In this document: in pieces, positions 1 to 8,496 of the stretch
Numbering within the stretch: the stretch's first letter is position 1
How the letters are laid out: every line of letters begins with the position of its first letter
Source of the DNA: Franconibacter pulveris DSM 19144
Lineage (GTDB): Bacteria; Pseudomonadota; Gammaproteobacteria; Enterobacterales; Enterobacteriaceae
Assembly: GCA_000621185.1 (NCBI GenBank)
Contig: KK211222.1
Coordinates: 178,230-242,229 of the forward strand
DNA: 64,000 nt
Direction: 5' to 3'
Notes under the pieces: generated by a model
Told to the model about the DNA's origin: nothing
The model's input: only the letters and a program-made list of their open reading frames with translations
The model's database searches: none
Position numbers and translations under genes: made by a program

Positions 1-189
1 AAAAGCGAAGTCAACGACCTGCTGGGCGCAGGCCGTAGCGCGCTGCGCGACGCGGAGAAAGGCAGCCTCGCGGTTAACCATTTCCTCAAATCCAATATGA
101 GTATTCGCATGCGCAGCGATGCGGTTAATAGCGCTTATATGAATCTCATCAACAAAATGAACCGCTCCGGTTGTGAAGCGCGAGGCTAA
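1..189 (+). CDS. 3' end of an unidentified gene (partial)
   Basis: An open frame runs in from the left edge and stops with TAA at 187-189, giving 62 visible residues. The visible part is hydrophilic and mostly helical in character (stretches such as LLGAGRSALRDAEKG and AVNSAYMNLINKMNRSG), ending CEARG. I do not recognise the family. It lies 116 bp upstream of tagH on the same strand, so it probably belongs to the same T6SS cluster, but nothing in the visible residues proves that. The start and most of the protein are outside the window. Confidence 0.6.
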   Translation, partial: KSEVNDLLGAGRSALRDAEKGSLAVNHFLKSNMSIRMRSDAVNSAYMNLINKMNRSGCEARG

Positions 190-238
190 ATAACGGACCA
201 TGACGGGCGGCGCGCAGGCGCTGCTCTGTTTCTCAGCA

Positions 239-278
239 CTCAAACGCCGGGCGTCTGGACAGAAACGCGACGTTTGAG
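239..278. other. Inverted repeat upstream of tagH
   Basis: CTCAAACG (239-246) is mirrored by CGTTTGAG (271-278) in the gap between the partial gene and tagH. The 8-bp arms have a 24-nt spacer and no T-tract follows, so it does not look like a classical terminator. It could be a leader hairpin or a protein site. Function unknown. Confidence 0.35.
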
Positions 279-305
279 CGCTAATCATACCAGCAGGAAT
301 ACGCT

Positions 306-2294
306 ATGCGATTCACGATTATTTCCACAAAACCTGGCCACCAGCCGCCTCAGGGCAGCTGTGAGTTTTATGCCCCCGGCGGCACCATCGGCCGCGGCAC
401 GGATAACAACCTGGTGCTGCCCGACAACGACCGCGTTATCTCCCGCCTGCAGGCGATCGTTCATGTCGATGCCCAGGGCGAGTGCCGCATCACCAACCGC
501 GGCAGCGTAACCCGCGTTGTGCTGAACGACATCCCGCTGGAGCGGGGGCGTCAGGTGGAGTTGCAGGACGGTGACATTCTCGGCATCGATGATTACCGCA
601 TTGAAGTGACCAGTCTGCACCAGGACACCCAGCCGGTGAGCCGCATGGCCGCGACCATCACGCCGCCGCCCGCGCCAGCCGCCGCGTCTGCGCCGAAGCC
701 TGCCAGCGCGTCAGCGCGCGCAGAGTCTGCGCCAACGGCGGTGCCGACGGAGATCTGGGACAGCCTGATGCAGGAGTTCTCTATCTCCGACAGCATCTCC
801 AGCAACCGCACGAAGCCGCAGCCCGCCGCTTCGCACGACCCGTTCGCCCAGCCGAAAGCGGCGGAGCGCAATACAGACGATCCGCTGGCGATGTTCCGGG
901 ACAGCGATCCGCAGCTTGAGCGTAAGCATGTCGATACCGACAAGCTGTTCAGCGACGACGCGCTGTTTAAGAACGACAGCATTTTTAACGACGCCACGCC
1001 CTCCACGCTGGTGGCGCCTAAAGCGAACGAACCATCGCTGCCAAAAGAAACGCCGCAGGATGAGCTCGATCCGCTGGCGCTGTTCAGCGGCGGGGCGAGC
1101 GCGCCCGCCGCGCGCAACGACGACCCGCTTGGTCTGATGGGCGGGGTGCCGTTAACCCACCCGGACGATCTGGCGGACCAGCAGAACACGCCTGCCGACG
1201 CGCACGAGGCGTCCGCCACGGCGCAGGAGAGCGCGCCGAAAGAGCCGGATCCGCTGGGTCTGCTCGGTGGCGAACCGTTAACCGCTGAAGCGCACGCCGC
1301 CGCGAAAACGGAACAGCGCGATCCGCTGGGGCTGTTTGGCGACGAACCGCCAGCCGCCAAAGCGCAAGAGAACGACCCGCTGGGCCTGATGGGCGGCGCG
1401 CCGCTGGCGGACGCCCGGGATGCCACTTCAGACAACGCGCAGGACAGCGATCCGCTGGCTGCTTCACCGCTGTTCGATGCCGAGCCGCCGCGTCAAGACG
1501 CTGAAACGCCAGCGGAAGAGCCGGGCCGCCAGGAGTACGCCGGGTTCACCATGCCGACGCCGCAGGCGGTGGCGCGCAGCGCCACCCAGACGCCGAAAGG
1601 CCGCCTGCGTATCGACCCGGTGCAGAACGCCGCCTCCTCGTCGGTTGCGCCTCAGCAGCCCGCTCGCGGCGACGTGCTGCAGGGCGAATTGCTGGAAGCG
1701 CTGCTGGAGGGCATGGGGCTTGGCGATATGCAGCCGGTGCCGCAGTTCGACCGGGAAAACATGCGCCAGCTCGGGCAGATCCTCAGCATGTTCTCGCAGG
1801 GTACGGTGGCGCTGCTCTCGTCGCGCTCCATTCTTAAACGCGGCGTAAAAGCGGACATGACCATGGTGCTGGACGACGCCAACAACCCGTTCAAGCTGCT
1901 GCCTTCCGGTAAAACGGTGCTGATGCAGATGTTCGGCACCCGCATGCCGGGCTTTATGCCGCCGAAAAAATCGGTACGCGACGCGCTTATCGATTTACAG
2001 GCGCACCAGCTTGGGATGATCTCCGGCATCCGCGCCATCATCGCTGCGATGCTGCAATCCTTTAATCCGGAACAGCTGGAAGAGCAGGCGAAGCTTGACG
2101 GCGTCACCTCGCGCCTGTCGCTGCCGGGCAGCCGCAAAGGGGCGCTGTGGGACTATTTTGTTCGCACCTACGGTGAGACGGCAGGTGAGATAGAAGATGA
2201 CTTCCACACCCTGTTTGGCGAGGCGTTCCTGCACGCCTATGACATGGAAGTGAATCAGTACAAAGACTCACAGAGCGGATCGGAAGAAGAATGA
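306..2294 (+). CDS. tagH: T6SS FHA-domain protein TagH (Fha)
   Basis: A 662-aa protein with an N-terminal forkhead-associated domain (about residues 1-100; GGTIGRGTDNNLVLPD and the SR in VISRLQAIVH are the phosphothreonine-binding signature). A long Ala/Pro/Asp-rich linker follows, then a conserved C-terminal domain (about 460-650) typical of T6SS FHA proteins. FHA proteins of this family are read-outs of the PpkA/PppA kinase-phosphatase pair, both encoded nearby. The linker carries at least four degenerate DPLGL(M/L/F)GG-type repeats (about residues 268-385). The start is supported by AGGAA about 7 nt upstream. The stop overlaps the pppA start by 4 nt (ATGA), indicating translational coupling. 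Confidence 0.92.
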   Translation: MRFTIISTKPGHQPPQGSCEFYAPGGTIGRGTDNNLVLPDNDRVISRLQAIVHVDAQGECRITNRGSVTRVVLNDIPLERGRQVELQDGDILGIDDYRIEVTSLHQDTQPVSRMAATITPPPAPAAASAPKPASASARAESAPTAVPTEIWDSLMQEFSISDSISSNRTKPQPAASHDPFAQPKAAERNTDDPLAMFRDSDPQLERKHVDTDKLFSDDALFKNDSIFNDATPSTLVAPKANEPSLPKETPQDELDPLALFSGGASAPAARNDDPLGLMGGVPLTHPDDLADQQNTPADAHEASATAQESAPKEPDPLGLLGGEPLTAEAHAAAKTEQRDPLGLFGDEPPAAKAQENDPLGLMGGAPLADARDATSDNAQDSDPLAASPLFDAEPPRQDAETPAEEPGRQEYAGFTMPTPQAVARSATQTPKGRLRIDPVQNAASSSVAPQQPARGDVLQGELLEALLEGMGLGDMQPVPQFDRENMRQLGQILSMFSQGTVALLSSRSILKRGVKADMTMVLDDANNPFKLLPSGKTVLMQMFGTRMPGFMPPKKSVRDALIDLQAHQLGMISGIRAIIAAMLQSFNPEQLEEQAKLDGVTSRLSLPGSRKGALWDYFVRTYGETAGEIEDDFHTLFGEAFLHAYDMEVNQYKDSQSGSEEE

Positions 2295-3085
2295 ACATCG
2301 CAACGGCTTCTCTCTCCCGCCAGGGAACGCGCGCCAGCAACCAGGATCAGACGGGAGAAACCATCGGGGAACGTTCGGCCTGCTTTGTCGTCTGCGACGG
2401 CATCGCCGGGCTGCCTGGCGGCGATGTCGCCGCCGAGCTCGCCCGCAACAGCATCCTTTCCCGCTTCGATGGCGATAAACACTTAAACGCGCAGCATATT
2501 CGCGACTACGTTCAGCAGGCGAACCGCGCCATCCTGAGCGAGCAGCAGGCGGCGCAGGATTACCGGCGCATGGGCACCACGCTGGTGAGCCTGTTTATCG
2601 ACCGCGACTACCGGCTCGCCTACTGGGCGCACGCGGGCGACAGCCGCCTCTATCTGTTTCGTCGCGGCTGGCTCTATCACGTCACCACCGACCACAGTCT
2701 GGTTCAGCAGATGAAAGACGCCGGTCATCAGACCGACAACATTAACAGCAACCTGCTTTATCTGGCGCTGGGGATGGAGAACGGCGGGCCGGAGGCGAGC
2801 TACAGCGACGTGGTGCCGGTGGAAGACGGCGACGCCTTTTTACTCTGCACCGACGGCTTCTGGCATGGCGTCAGCGAAGAGCAGATGAAGCAATCGCTGC
2901 ACATGGTCAACACGCCGCAGGAGTGGCTGACGTTGATGAACCAGATTATTCAAAGAAATGGCGAAGGCGAGGGCAGCGCTCAGGATAACTACACCGCCGT
3001 GGCGGTGTGGATGGGCAGCCCTCAGGACACCACCTTGCTGCACACGCTTTCTGACGCAGCGCAGTTTTTTCCCCTGCGGGACTGA
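2291..3085 (+). CDS. pppA: PP2C-family Ser/Thr phosphatase of the T6SS (PppA/Stp1)
   Basis: A 264-aa protein with PP2C motifs. It opens with the GTRASNQDQTGE metal-binding motif, then has CDGIAGLPGGDVAA, GTTLVSLFIDRDYRLAYWAHAGDSRLY split over the core, and LLCTDGFW and QDNYTAVAVW near the end, which supply the Asp metal ligands. In the T6SS of Pseudomonas and relatives such phosphatases reverse PpkA phosphorylation of the FHA protein. The gene starts inside the tagH stop codon (ATGA overlap). Length is normal for a single-domain PP2C, with no membrane segment, so it should act in the cytoplasm. Confidence 0.92.
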   Translation: MNIATASLSRQGTRASNQDQTGETIGERSACFVVCDGIAGLPGGDVAAELARNSILSRFDGDKHLNAQHIRDYVQQANRAILSEQQAAQDYRRMGTTLVSLFIDRDYRLAYWAHAGDSRLYLFRRGWLYHVTTDHSLVQQMKDAGHQTDNINSNLLYLALGMENGGPEASYSDVVPVEDGDAFLLCTDGFWHGVSEEQMKQSLHMVNTPQEWLTLMNQIIQRNGEGEGSAQDNYTAVAVWMGSPQDTTLLHTLSDAAQFFPLRD

Positions 3086-3105
3086 TAAGACACACAAGGA
3101 TTGAT

Positions 3106-4119
3106 ATGAAACTTTGGCTATCGGGTTTGGCGCTCCTGGCGGTGGCTACCACCGCCCAGGCTGAAAATTACCGCATCGTACAGTCGCCTTCGCAAAAGCT
3201 GGATGTCTGGATAGATGACATCAAAGACAAAACGCCGCAAAGCTGGTGTAAACCGACGCTGGCGCTGCGCATTGTGGCGAACGGCAACAAAGAGGTTTCC
3301 ATCCTCGATAACTTCGTGCCGCGTCTTGGCTCGCTGCTGGAGCACCAGTGCGGCAAGCTGCAACAGCTCACCTGGAAACTGAACGATCCGCAGGGGCAGA
3401 CGCTGGCGCAGGGCACGGCAAGCAAAGCCAAAACGTGGGCGGTTGAGGTTGCGTCGCAGCCGCAGCCACAGCAGCAGCCGCAGTTGGCGGTCTCTGCCGC
3501 CAGCGCGCCTGCGGGCAATGCGCTCTCGCTGCCCGAGCAGAACCCGGAAACGCTGTCACCTGCGGCGGACCGCTCGCCCTGGCAGGAGTTTACCCTGCAG
3601 GACGGCTGTCACCTGCGCACCTTCTGGCAAGGAGGGGCAGCCGCCCCCGCGCTGTTTATCCCGGCGTCCGGCGCGGCAGGCTGTGAAAAAGGCAGCTGGC
3701 TGAGCGGTCATGCCGTGATGACGCAGGTCAACAACGGCGCGCCAGAGGAGACGCCGGTGACTTACCTCCACGGTTTCCCGGTGGTGGGGCTGAGCGACAG
3801 CGTCGACCCGGATAAAGTGCTTATCACCTCGGTTAATAAAGAGCGCATGGTCTTCAGCACGGAGAACAGCGATCAGAGCTGGATGATCCTGCCTTACGAC
3901 AGCGCGCTGAACAGCTGGAAGAGCGAAGGCACGGTGGCGGTGGAGGTCTCCCGCGATCTCGCCAGCGACGACGTGCGTTTGCAGGCGCGCCTTGAGGCGG
4001 TGAAACAGCTCTGGAGCCCGTGGCTCGCCCCGAATGCCCATCTCAATATTGTGTTGATTGACGCGCTGCGCCCGCAGCTGCGCGATCCCGCCGTTGGCGC
4101 CTGGCGCGCAGCAAACTAA
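3106..4119 (+). CDS. Secreted T6SS-cluster protein of unknown function
   Basis: A 337-aa protein with a clear signal peptide (MKLWLSGLALLAVATTAQA, cleavage predicted before ENYRI), so it is periplasmic. The N-terminal half (20-120) and the C-terminal half (155-337) look like two folded parts separated by a Gln/Pro-rich linker (QPQPQQQPQ, about residues 110-120). Four cysteines of the mature protein (QSWCKP, EHQCGK, DGCHL, AGCEKG) could pair. It is the third gene of the run tagH-pppA-this-tagJ, 21 bp after pppA and 9 bp before tagJ. I do not recognise the family. It has no lipobox, so it is not a TssJ-type lipoprotein. A role in envelope assembly or signalling is only an inference from context. 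Confidence 0.75.
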   Translation: MKLWLSGLALLAVATTAQAENYRIVQSPSQKLDVWIDDIKDKTPQSWCKPTLALRIVANGNKEVSILDNFVPRLGSLLEHQCGKLQQLTWKLNDPQGQTLAQGTASKAKTWAVEVASQPQPQQQPQLAVSAASAPAGNALSLPEQNPETLSPAADRSPWQEFTLQDGCHLRTFWQGGAAAPALFIPASGAAGCEKGSWLSGHAVMTQVNNGAPEETPVTYLHGFPVVGLSDSVDPDKVLITSVNKERMVFSTENSDQSWMILPYDSALNSWKSEGTVAVEVSRDLASDDVRLQARLEAVKQLWSPWLAPNAHLNIVLIDALRPQLRDPAVGAWRAAN

Positions 4120-4128
4120 GGAGCCGTT

Positions 4129-4941
4129 ATGAATACGCTTTATCAACAGCTGGGTGGCGAGTCGCTCAACGCCGCGCTGCTGCGCCTGGAAGGCGAAATC
4201 AAAACCCGCCCGGCGGACGCCGACCTGCGCGCCGCTTTCGTGCAGTTTCTCGCGCTCGATGGCAACTGGTCCAGGGCGCTGACCCAGCTGAAAAGCTGGC
4301 TTGCGTTAAAACCGCAGGCGAAGCCCACCGTTACGCTGCTTGAGCAGGCCATTGCGGGCGAGCAACAACGCGAGCAGGTATTAGCTGGTAAGGCCCGCCC
4401 GTCGATGCCGGACGCCCAGTGGCCATGGCTTGCAACACTCGCCTCAGCGCTGGCGGAAACCGGCGAACGCGCCCAGGCGCTGCGCCTGCAGGCGCTGGAA
4501 GAGGCCGAGGCGAATCCGGGCCAGCTGACCTTTGAAAATGAAAAAACGCAGCCGTTTGCATGGCTGATGGACGGCGACGCCCGCCTGGGACCGGTGTGCG
4601 AAGCCATCGTCAATGGCCGCTACGTCTGGCTGCCATTCAGCGCCATTGAAGAGATCCGCTTCCAGGCGCCGGCGAGCGTCACCGATTTAGTCTGGCGCCA
4701 CGCGCTGGTGCGTCTTACCGACGGCGCCGAGCAGGTTTGTCAGATCCCGGCGCGCTATCCCTTTGCGCCAGAGGCGGGCGACCACATCAAGCTTGGGCGC
4801 GCCACCGAATGGCTGCCGCTTGATAACGACGAGACGCTATACCAGGGGCTGGGGCAGAAAACCTGGCTTGACGAGCAAAACGAAAGCCCGTTGCTCTCGC
4901 TAAGCCTGGTGACGTTCACGGCAGGCGACGCGCATGAATAG
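4129..4941 (+). CDS. tagJ: T6SS accessory protein TagJ (ImpE/SciE family)
   Basis: A 270-aa protein. The N-terminal half is TPR-like helical (residues 1-120: ADLRAAFVQFLALDGNWSRALTQL is typical). The C-terminal half contains the ImpE core (ARLGPVCEAIVNGRYVWLPF, then IRFQAPASVTDLVWR and RYP....D..KLGRATEW). TagJ proteins of the SciE type bind the sheath protein TssB and sit beside TssE in many T6SS clusters. That matches its place here directly upstream of tssE, which it overlaps by 8 nt. A GGAG lies 8 nt before the ATG. It is cytoplasmic, with normal length for the family. Confidence 0.9.
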   Translation: MNTLYQQLGGESLNAALLRLEGEIKTRPADADLRAAFVQFLALDGNWSRALTQLKSWLALKPQAKPTVTLLEQAIAGEQQREQVLAGKARPSMPDAQWPWLATLASALAETGERAQALRLQALEEAEANPGQLTFENEKTQPFAWLMDGDARLGPVCEAIVNGRYVWLPFSAIEEIRFQAPASVTDLVWRHALVRLTDGAEQVCQIPARYPFAPEAGDHIKLGRATEWLPLDNDETLYQGLGQKTWLDEQNESPLLSLSLVTFTAGDAHE

Positions 4942-5497
4942 ACCCGCAGGCGAAGGCGATCTGCTGCGCAGCGGCTGGCACGCCCGCAGCAGGCAGGAGA
5001 AAGTGGGGGCGCGCGATAAAATGCAACCCTCGCTGCTTGACCGGCTCACGGATAACGAGCCGGATAAAGTCAAAGAGTCGGCAAACAGCAACCTGATAAG
5101 CCATTCCGCGCTGCGTCGTCACGTGCTGCGCGATCTGCAATGGCTGTTTAACACCATCAACCACGATTCTTCACACGACCTCAGCCTGCTACCGCAGGTG
5201 CGTCGCTCGGTGGTTAACTTCGGCGTCGCGCCGCTCGCGGGTAAACGGATGTCCGATATCGAATGGCATGACATTCAGCGCAAGCTCACCGAGGCCATTA
5301 TCAATTTCGAGCCGCGCATTCTGCCGCAGGGGTTGCAGGTGCGCTGCGTCTCCGACACCACGTCGCTCGACCTGCACAACGTGTTGTCGATTGAAATCAA
5401 AGGGCGCTTGTGGTGCGTGCCGTACCCGCTGGAGTTTCTGTTCCGCACCGATGTCGATCTGGAAAACGGCCATTTTGAACTCAAAGACGCGGGGTAA
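4934..5497 (+). CDS. tssE: T6SS baseplate subunit TssE (gp25-like)
   Basis: A 187-aa protein with a gp25/GPW-like fold. The conserved core includes MQPSLLDRLTD, HVLRDLQWLFN, VRRSVVNFGV, EAIINFEPRILP and the basic-aromatic tail. TssE joins TssF, TssG and TssK in the baseplate. The start used here overlaps tagJ by 8 nt. An internal ATG at 5021 (MQPSLLD) fits the beginning of many homologues and is an alternative start, which would make the 29-residue Arg/Gly-rich extension untranslated. The gene stops 2 bp before tssF. Confidence 0.9.
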   Translation: MNRPAGEGDLLRSGWHARSRQEKVGARDKMQPSLLDRLTDNEPDKVKESANSNLISHSALRRHVLRDLQWLFNTINHDSSHDLSLLPQVRRSVVNFGVAPLAGKRMSDIEWHDIQRKLTEAIINFEPRILPQGLQVRCVSDTTSLDLHNVLSIEIKGRLWCVPYPLEFLFRTDVDLENGHFELKDAG

Positions 5498-5499
5498 GC

Positions 5500-7371
5500 A
5501 TGGAAAGTAAACTGCTTGAGTATTACAACCGTGAGCTGGCCTACCTGCGCGAGATGGGCGCGGAGTTCGCCGAGCGCTACCCGAAGGTGGCGGGGCGACT
5601 GGGGATGCGCGGCATTGAGGTGGCGGACCCGTACACTGAGCGCCTGATGGAAGGCTTCGCCTTTCTCACCTCCCGCGTGCAGCTCAAGATGGACGCCGAG
5701 TTCCCGCGCTTCTCCCAGCGCCTGCTGGAGATGCTCGCGCCGAACTATCTGGCGCCCACGCCTTCCATGGCGATTGCCGAACTGCAGCCCGACAGCGGCC
5801 GCGGCGATTTAAGCAAAGGGTTTATCGTGCCGCGCGGCACCATGATGGACAGCCTGGCGCTGAAGAAAACCGGCGTCACCTGCAGCTATACCACGGCGCA
5901 CGACGTGAATCTGCTGCCGTTGAAAATCGACAAGGTGGAACTGGGCGGCGTGCCCGCCGATCTGCCGCTGGCGCAGATTGGCCTTAGCCAGCGTGGTGTC
6001 GCCAGCGCGCTGCGTATCCGCATCGCCTGCGACGGGCCGCAAAACCTCGGGCATCTTGATTTTGACCGGCTCGAATTCTTCTTAAGCGGCCCGGATATCG
6101 AGGCGCTGAAGCTGCTGGAGCTGGTGATGGCGCATCCTGTCGGCATCGTCTGCCAGACCGTCGGCACCGAGCCGCAGCGCCAGCTGTTGCCCGACGAGGC
6201 GCTGCGCCAGGAAGGCTTTGAGGCGGACCAGGCGCTGCTGCCGGAAGATTTGCGCAACTTCGACGGCTATCGCCTGTTGCAGGAGTACTTCGCTTTCCCG
6301 GCGCGCTTTCGTTTTATCAGCCTGAGCGGGTTAGGCAAGCTGATTCGCCGCTGCGAAACGGAAAAAGCGTTCGATATCTTCATTCTGCTGGATAAGAGCG
6401 AGGAGCAGCTGGAGCGGGTGGTGGACGCCAGCCATCTGGCGCTGCACTGCACCCCGGTCATCAACCTGTTTCCGAAACTCGCCGCCCGGCAGAAGCTGAG
6501 CGAAAGCCAGCACGAATACCATCTGGTGGTTGATAACATCCGCCCGCTGGATTACGAAATCTACGCGGTGAAGAAGATCCACGGCAGCGTCGACGGCCAG
6601 CGGGACGACAAAGAATTTCGTCCCTTCTGGTCTACCTGGAGCAGCGACGCGGGCAACTACGGCGCCTACTTTTCACTGCGTCGCGAACAGCGCGTGCTTT
6701 CCGAACATGCGCTGCGCTACGGCACCCGCACCGGCTATACCGGCTCGGAGGTTTTCGTTTCGCTGGTGGATGAGCAGCACGCGCCGTGGCAGGAGAACCT
6801 GCGCTATATCACCGCCGAGGTGCTCTGCACCAGCCGCGACCTGCCGCTGATGCTGCAGCAGGATCTCGGGCAGTTCATCCTGCCTGACTCAATGCCGGTG
6901 AAAACGCTGACCCTGCGCAAAGGACCGACGCCGCCGCGCCCGGCGCTGGCGGAAGGGTTCAGCACCTGGCGGCTTATCAGCCAGTTGCAAATGAACTACC
7001 TGAGCCTGATGGACAGCGAAAACGAAGACGGCGCCGCCGCACTGCGTCAGCTGTTGGGGCTGTACGCGGGCCTTGCGGAAGCGCCGGTCGCGCGCCAGAC
7101 CGAGGGGGTTCGTCACTGCGTGCTGGAGCCGGTGCACCGCCGCGTGCCGGAGCCGGGGCCGATTGTCTTCGCCCGCGGCATCGGCATCACCCTGACGGTG
7201 GATGAGCAGGCTTTCTCCGGCGCCAGCCCCTGGCTTTTCGGCAGCGTGCTGGAGCGCCTGTTCGCCCGCCTGGTCTCTATTAACAGCTTTACCGAGTTCA
7301 CGCTCAAGAGCCAGCAGCGGGGCGAGATTGGCTACTGGGCGCCGCGCATGGGCAAAAGGGCGCTGATATGA
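5500..7371 (+). CDS. tssF: T6SS baseplate subunit TssF (ImpG/VasA)
   Basis: A 623-aa protein that opens with LLEYYNRELAYLREMGAEFAERYPKVAGRL, the hallmark start of TssF (residues 4-33 here, only the pattern is quoted). Further family blocks are DPYTERLMEGFAFLTSRV, RFSQRLLEMLAPNYLAP and FPARFRFI in the middle, and a C-terminal part ending GEIGYWAPRMGKRAL. TssF forms the baseplate wedge with TssG and TssE. It is cytoplasmic. The stop overlaps the tssG start by 4 nt (ATGA). Length is normal. Confidence 0.95.
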   Translation: MESKLLEYYNRELAYLREMGAEFAERYPKVAGRLGMRGIEVADPYTERLMEGFAFLTSRVQLKMDAEFPRFSQRLLEMLAPNYLAPTPSMAIAELQPDSGRGDLSKGFIVPRGTMMDSLALKKTGVTCSYTTAHDVNLLPLKIDKVELGGVPADLPLAQIGLSQRGVASALRIRIACDGPQNLGHLDFDRLEFFLSGPDIEALKLLELVMAHPVGIVCQTVGTEPQRQLLPDEALRQEGFEADQALLPEDLRNFDGYRLLQEYFAFPARFRFISLSGLGKLIRRCETEKAFDIFILLDKSEEQLERVVDASHLALHCTPVINLFPKLAARQKLSESQHEYHLVVDNIRPLDYEIYAVKKIHGSVDGQRDDKEFRPFWSTWSSDAGNYGAYFSLRREQRVLSEHALRYGTRTGYTGSEVFVSLVDEQHAPWQENLRYITAEVLCTSRDLPLMLQQDLGQFILPDSMPVKTLTLRKGPTPPRPALAEGFSTWRLISQLQMNYLSLMDSENEDGAAALRQLLGLYAGLAEAPVARQTEGVRHCVLEPVHRRVPEPGPIVFARGIGITLTVDEQAFSGASPWLFGSVLERLFARLVSINSFTEFTLKSQQRGEIGYWAPRMGKRALI

Positions 7372-8411
7372 GTGAAACCACCGTCACGTCGCTGCGCGTG
7401 CATCGCCTGACGCCGCTGCCGGAGAGCTTCTGGCGCGGGGTGATGGACGCGCCCTGGCGCTACGACCTGTTCCAGCTGTTACGGCGCATCGACGCCCAGG
7501 GCGGCGAGCGTTACCCGCTCGGGCGCGCGCCGCTGCCGAAGTTCGAGCCCCTGCGCCTTGGCCAGCAGCCGTCGATGAGCTTTGCGCCGTCCACGGTGGC
7601 GGCGGTGAGCAAGCGCGAGCAGAGTGGCCTGCATGAAGTTTCTATTCTGAGCTTCGGCATGTTCGGCCCCAACGGCCCGCTGCCGGTGCACATGACGGAA
7701 TATGCCCGCGAGCGTATTCATCATCATCAGGATCACAGCCTGACCGCGTTTGCCGACCTGTTTCATCACCGCCTGACGCTGCTTTTCTACCGCGCCTGGG
7801 CGGACGCGCAGCCCGCCGTTTCGCTCGACCGCGCCGACAACAAGCGCTTTAACGGCTATCTGGCCTCGCTTATCGGCATGGGGCAGCCGGCGCAGATGAG
7901 CAACGGCAGCCTCAGCCCGCACGCGCGCTTTACTCACAGCGGCCACCTGACGCGCCACAGTCGCGACCCGGAGGGGCTTGAGAAAATCCTGCGCAACTAC
8001 TTCAAGGCGCCCGTGAAACTTGTCATGAACGTGCCGCAGTGGATGCCGCTCAGCGCCCGCGAGCAGGCGCAACTGGGCGCGGGAAGACGCCTGCCGCGCC
8101 TGGGGCAGTCCGCTTTTCTCGGCGTGGCGGTGCGCGACGTGCAGCATAAATTTCGCATCGAAATAGGCCCGCTCAGCGCAGAAGCGTATAGACGCTTTCT
8201 GCCGGGCGAGCCTTGGGTAACGGAGCTTCGCGACTGGGTGCGCCAGTACGCAGGGCTTGAATTTGAATGGGAAACGCGGGTTATCCTGCGCGCCGACGCC
8301 GTCCAGGGCGCAACGCTCGGTAGCGGCGGTCGGCTGGGTTACAACACCTGGCTGGGCCTTCAGCCTCAGCCAGTCCCACGTGGCGATCTGGTGTATCGCG
8401 CAGAGCGATAA
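7368..8411 (+). CDS. tssG: T6SS baseplate subunit TssG (ImpH/VasB)
   Basis: A 347-aa protein with the TssG pattern: PWRYDLFQLLRRIDAQ near residue 30, then FGMFGPNGPLPVHMTEYARER and FADLFHHRLTLLFYRAWA. The C-terminal half includes ARFTHSGHLTRHSRDPEGLEKIL and ends with LGYNTWLGLQP. It should pair with TssF in the baseplate wedge. It is translationally coupled to tssF through an ATGA overlap. An intergenic hairpin separates it from clpV. Confidence 0.95.
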   Translation: MSETTVTSLRVHRLTPLPESFWRGVMDAPWRYDLFQLLRRIDAQGGERYPLGRAPLPKFEPLRLGQQPSMSFAPSTVAAVSKREQSGLHEVSILSFGMFGPNGPLPVHMTEYARERIHHHQDHSLTAFADLFHHRLTLLFYRAWADAQPAVSLDRADNKRFNGYLASLIGMGQPAQMSNGSLSPHARFTHSGHLTRHSRDPEGLEKILRNYFKAPVKLVMNVPQWMPLSAREQAQLGAGRRLPRLGQSAFLGVAVRDVQHKFRIEIGPLSAEAYRRFLPGEPWVTELRDWVRQYAGLEFEWETRVILRADAVQGATLGSGGRLGYNTWLGLQPQPVPRGDLVYRAER

Positions 8412-8427
8412 TTTTCCGTATACCGAC

Positions 8428-8459
8428 TCCTTCAGGCTGCATTGAGGCGGCCTGAAGGA
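8428..8459. other. Hairpin between tssG and clpV
   Basis: TCCTTCAGGC (8428-8437) is exactly mirrored by GCCTGAAGGA (8450-8459), a 10-bp stem with a 12-nt loop, lying 16 bp after tssG and ending 37 bp before the clpV ATG. No U-tract follows, so it is more likely an mRNA stability or processing hairpin, or an attenuating structure, than a strong terminator. Confidence 0.5.
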
Positions 8460-8496
8460 TGAAGTGTATGCAACATTGTTATCAACGGAACCGAAC

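Noticed and set aside
285..2340. Long minus-strand and alternate-frame open frames across tagH (for example 593-1435 -)
   Set aside because: They are shadows of the GC-rich tagH frame. They have no ribosome-binding sites and their low-complexity Ala/Ser/Arg composition is typical of antisense frames.
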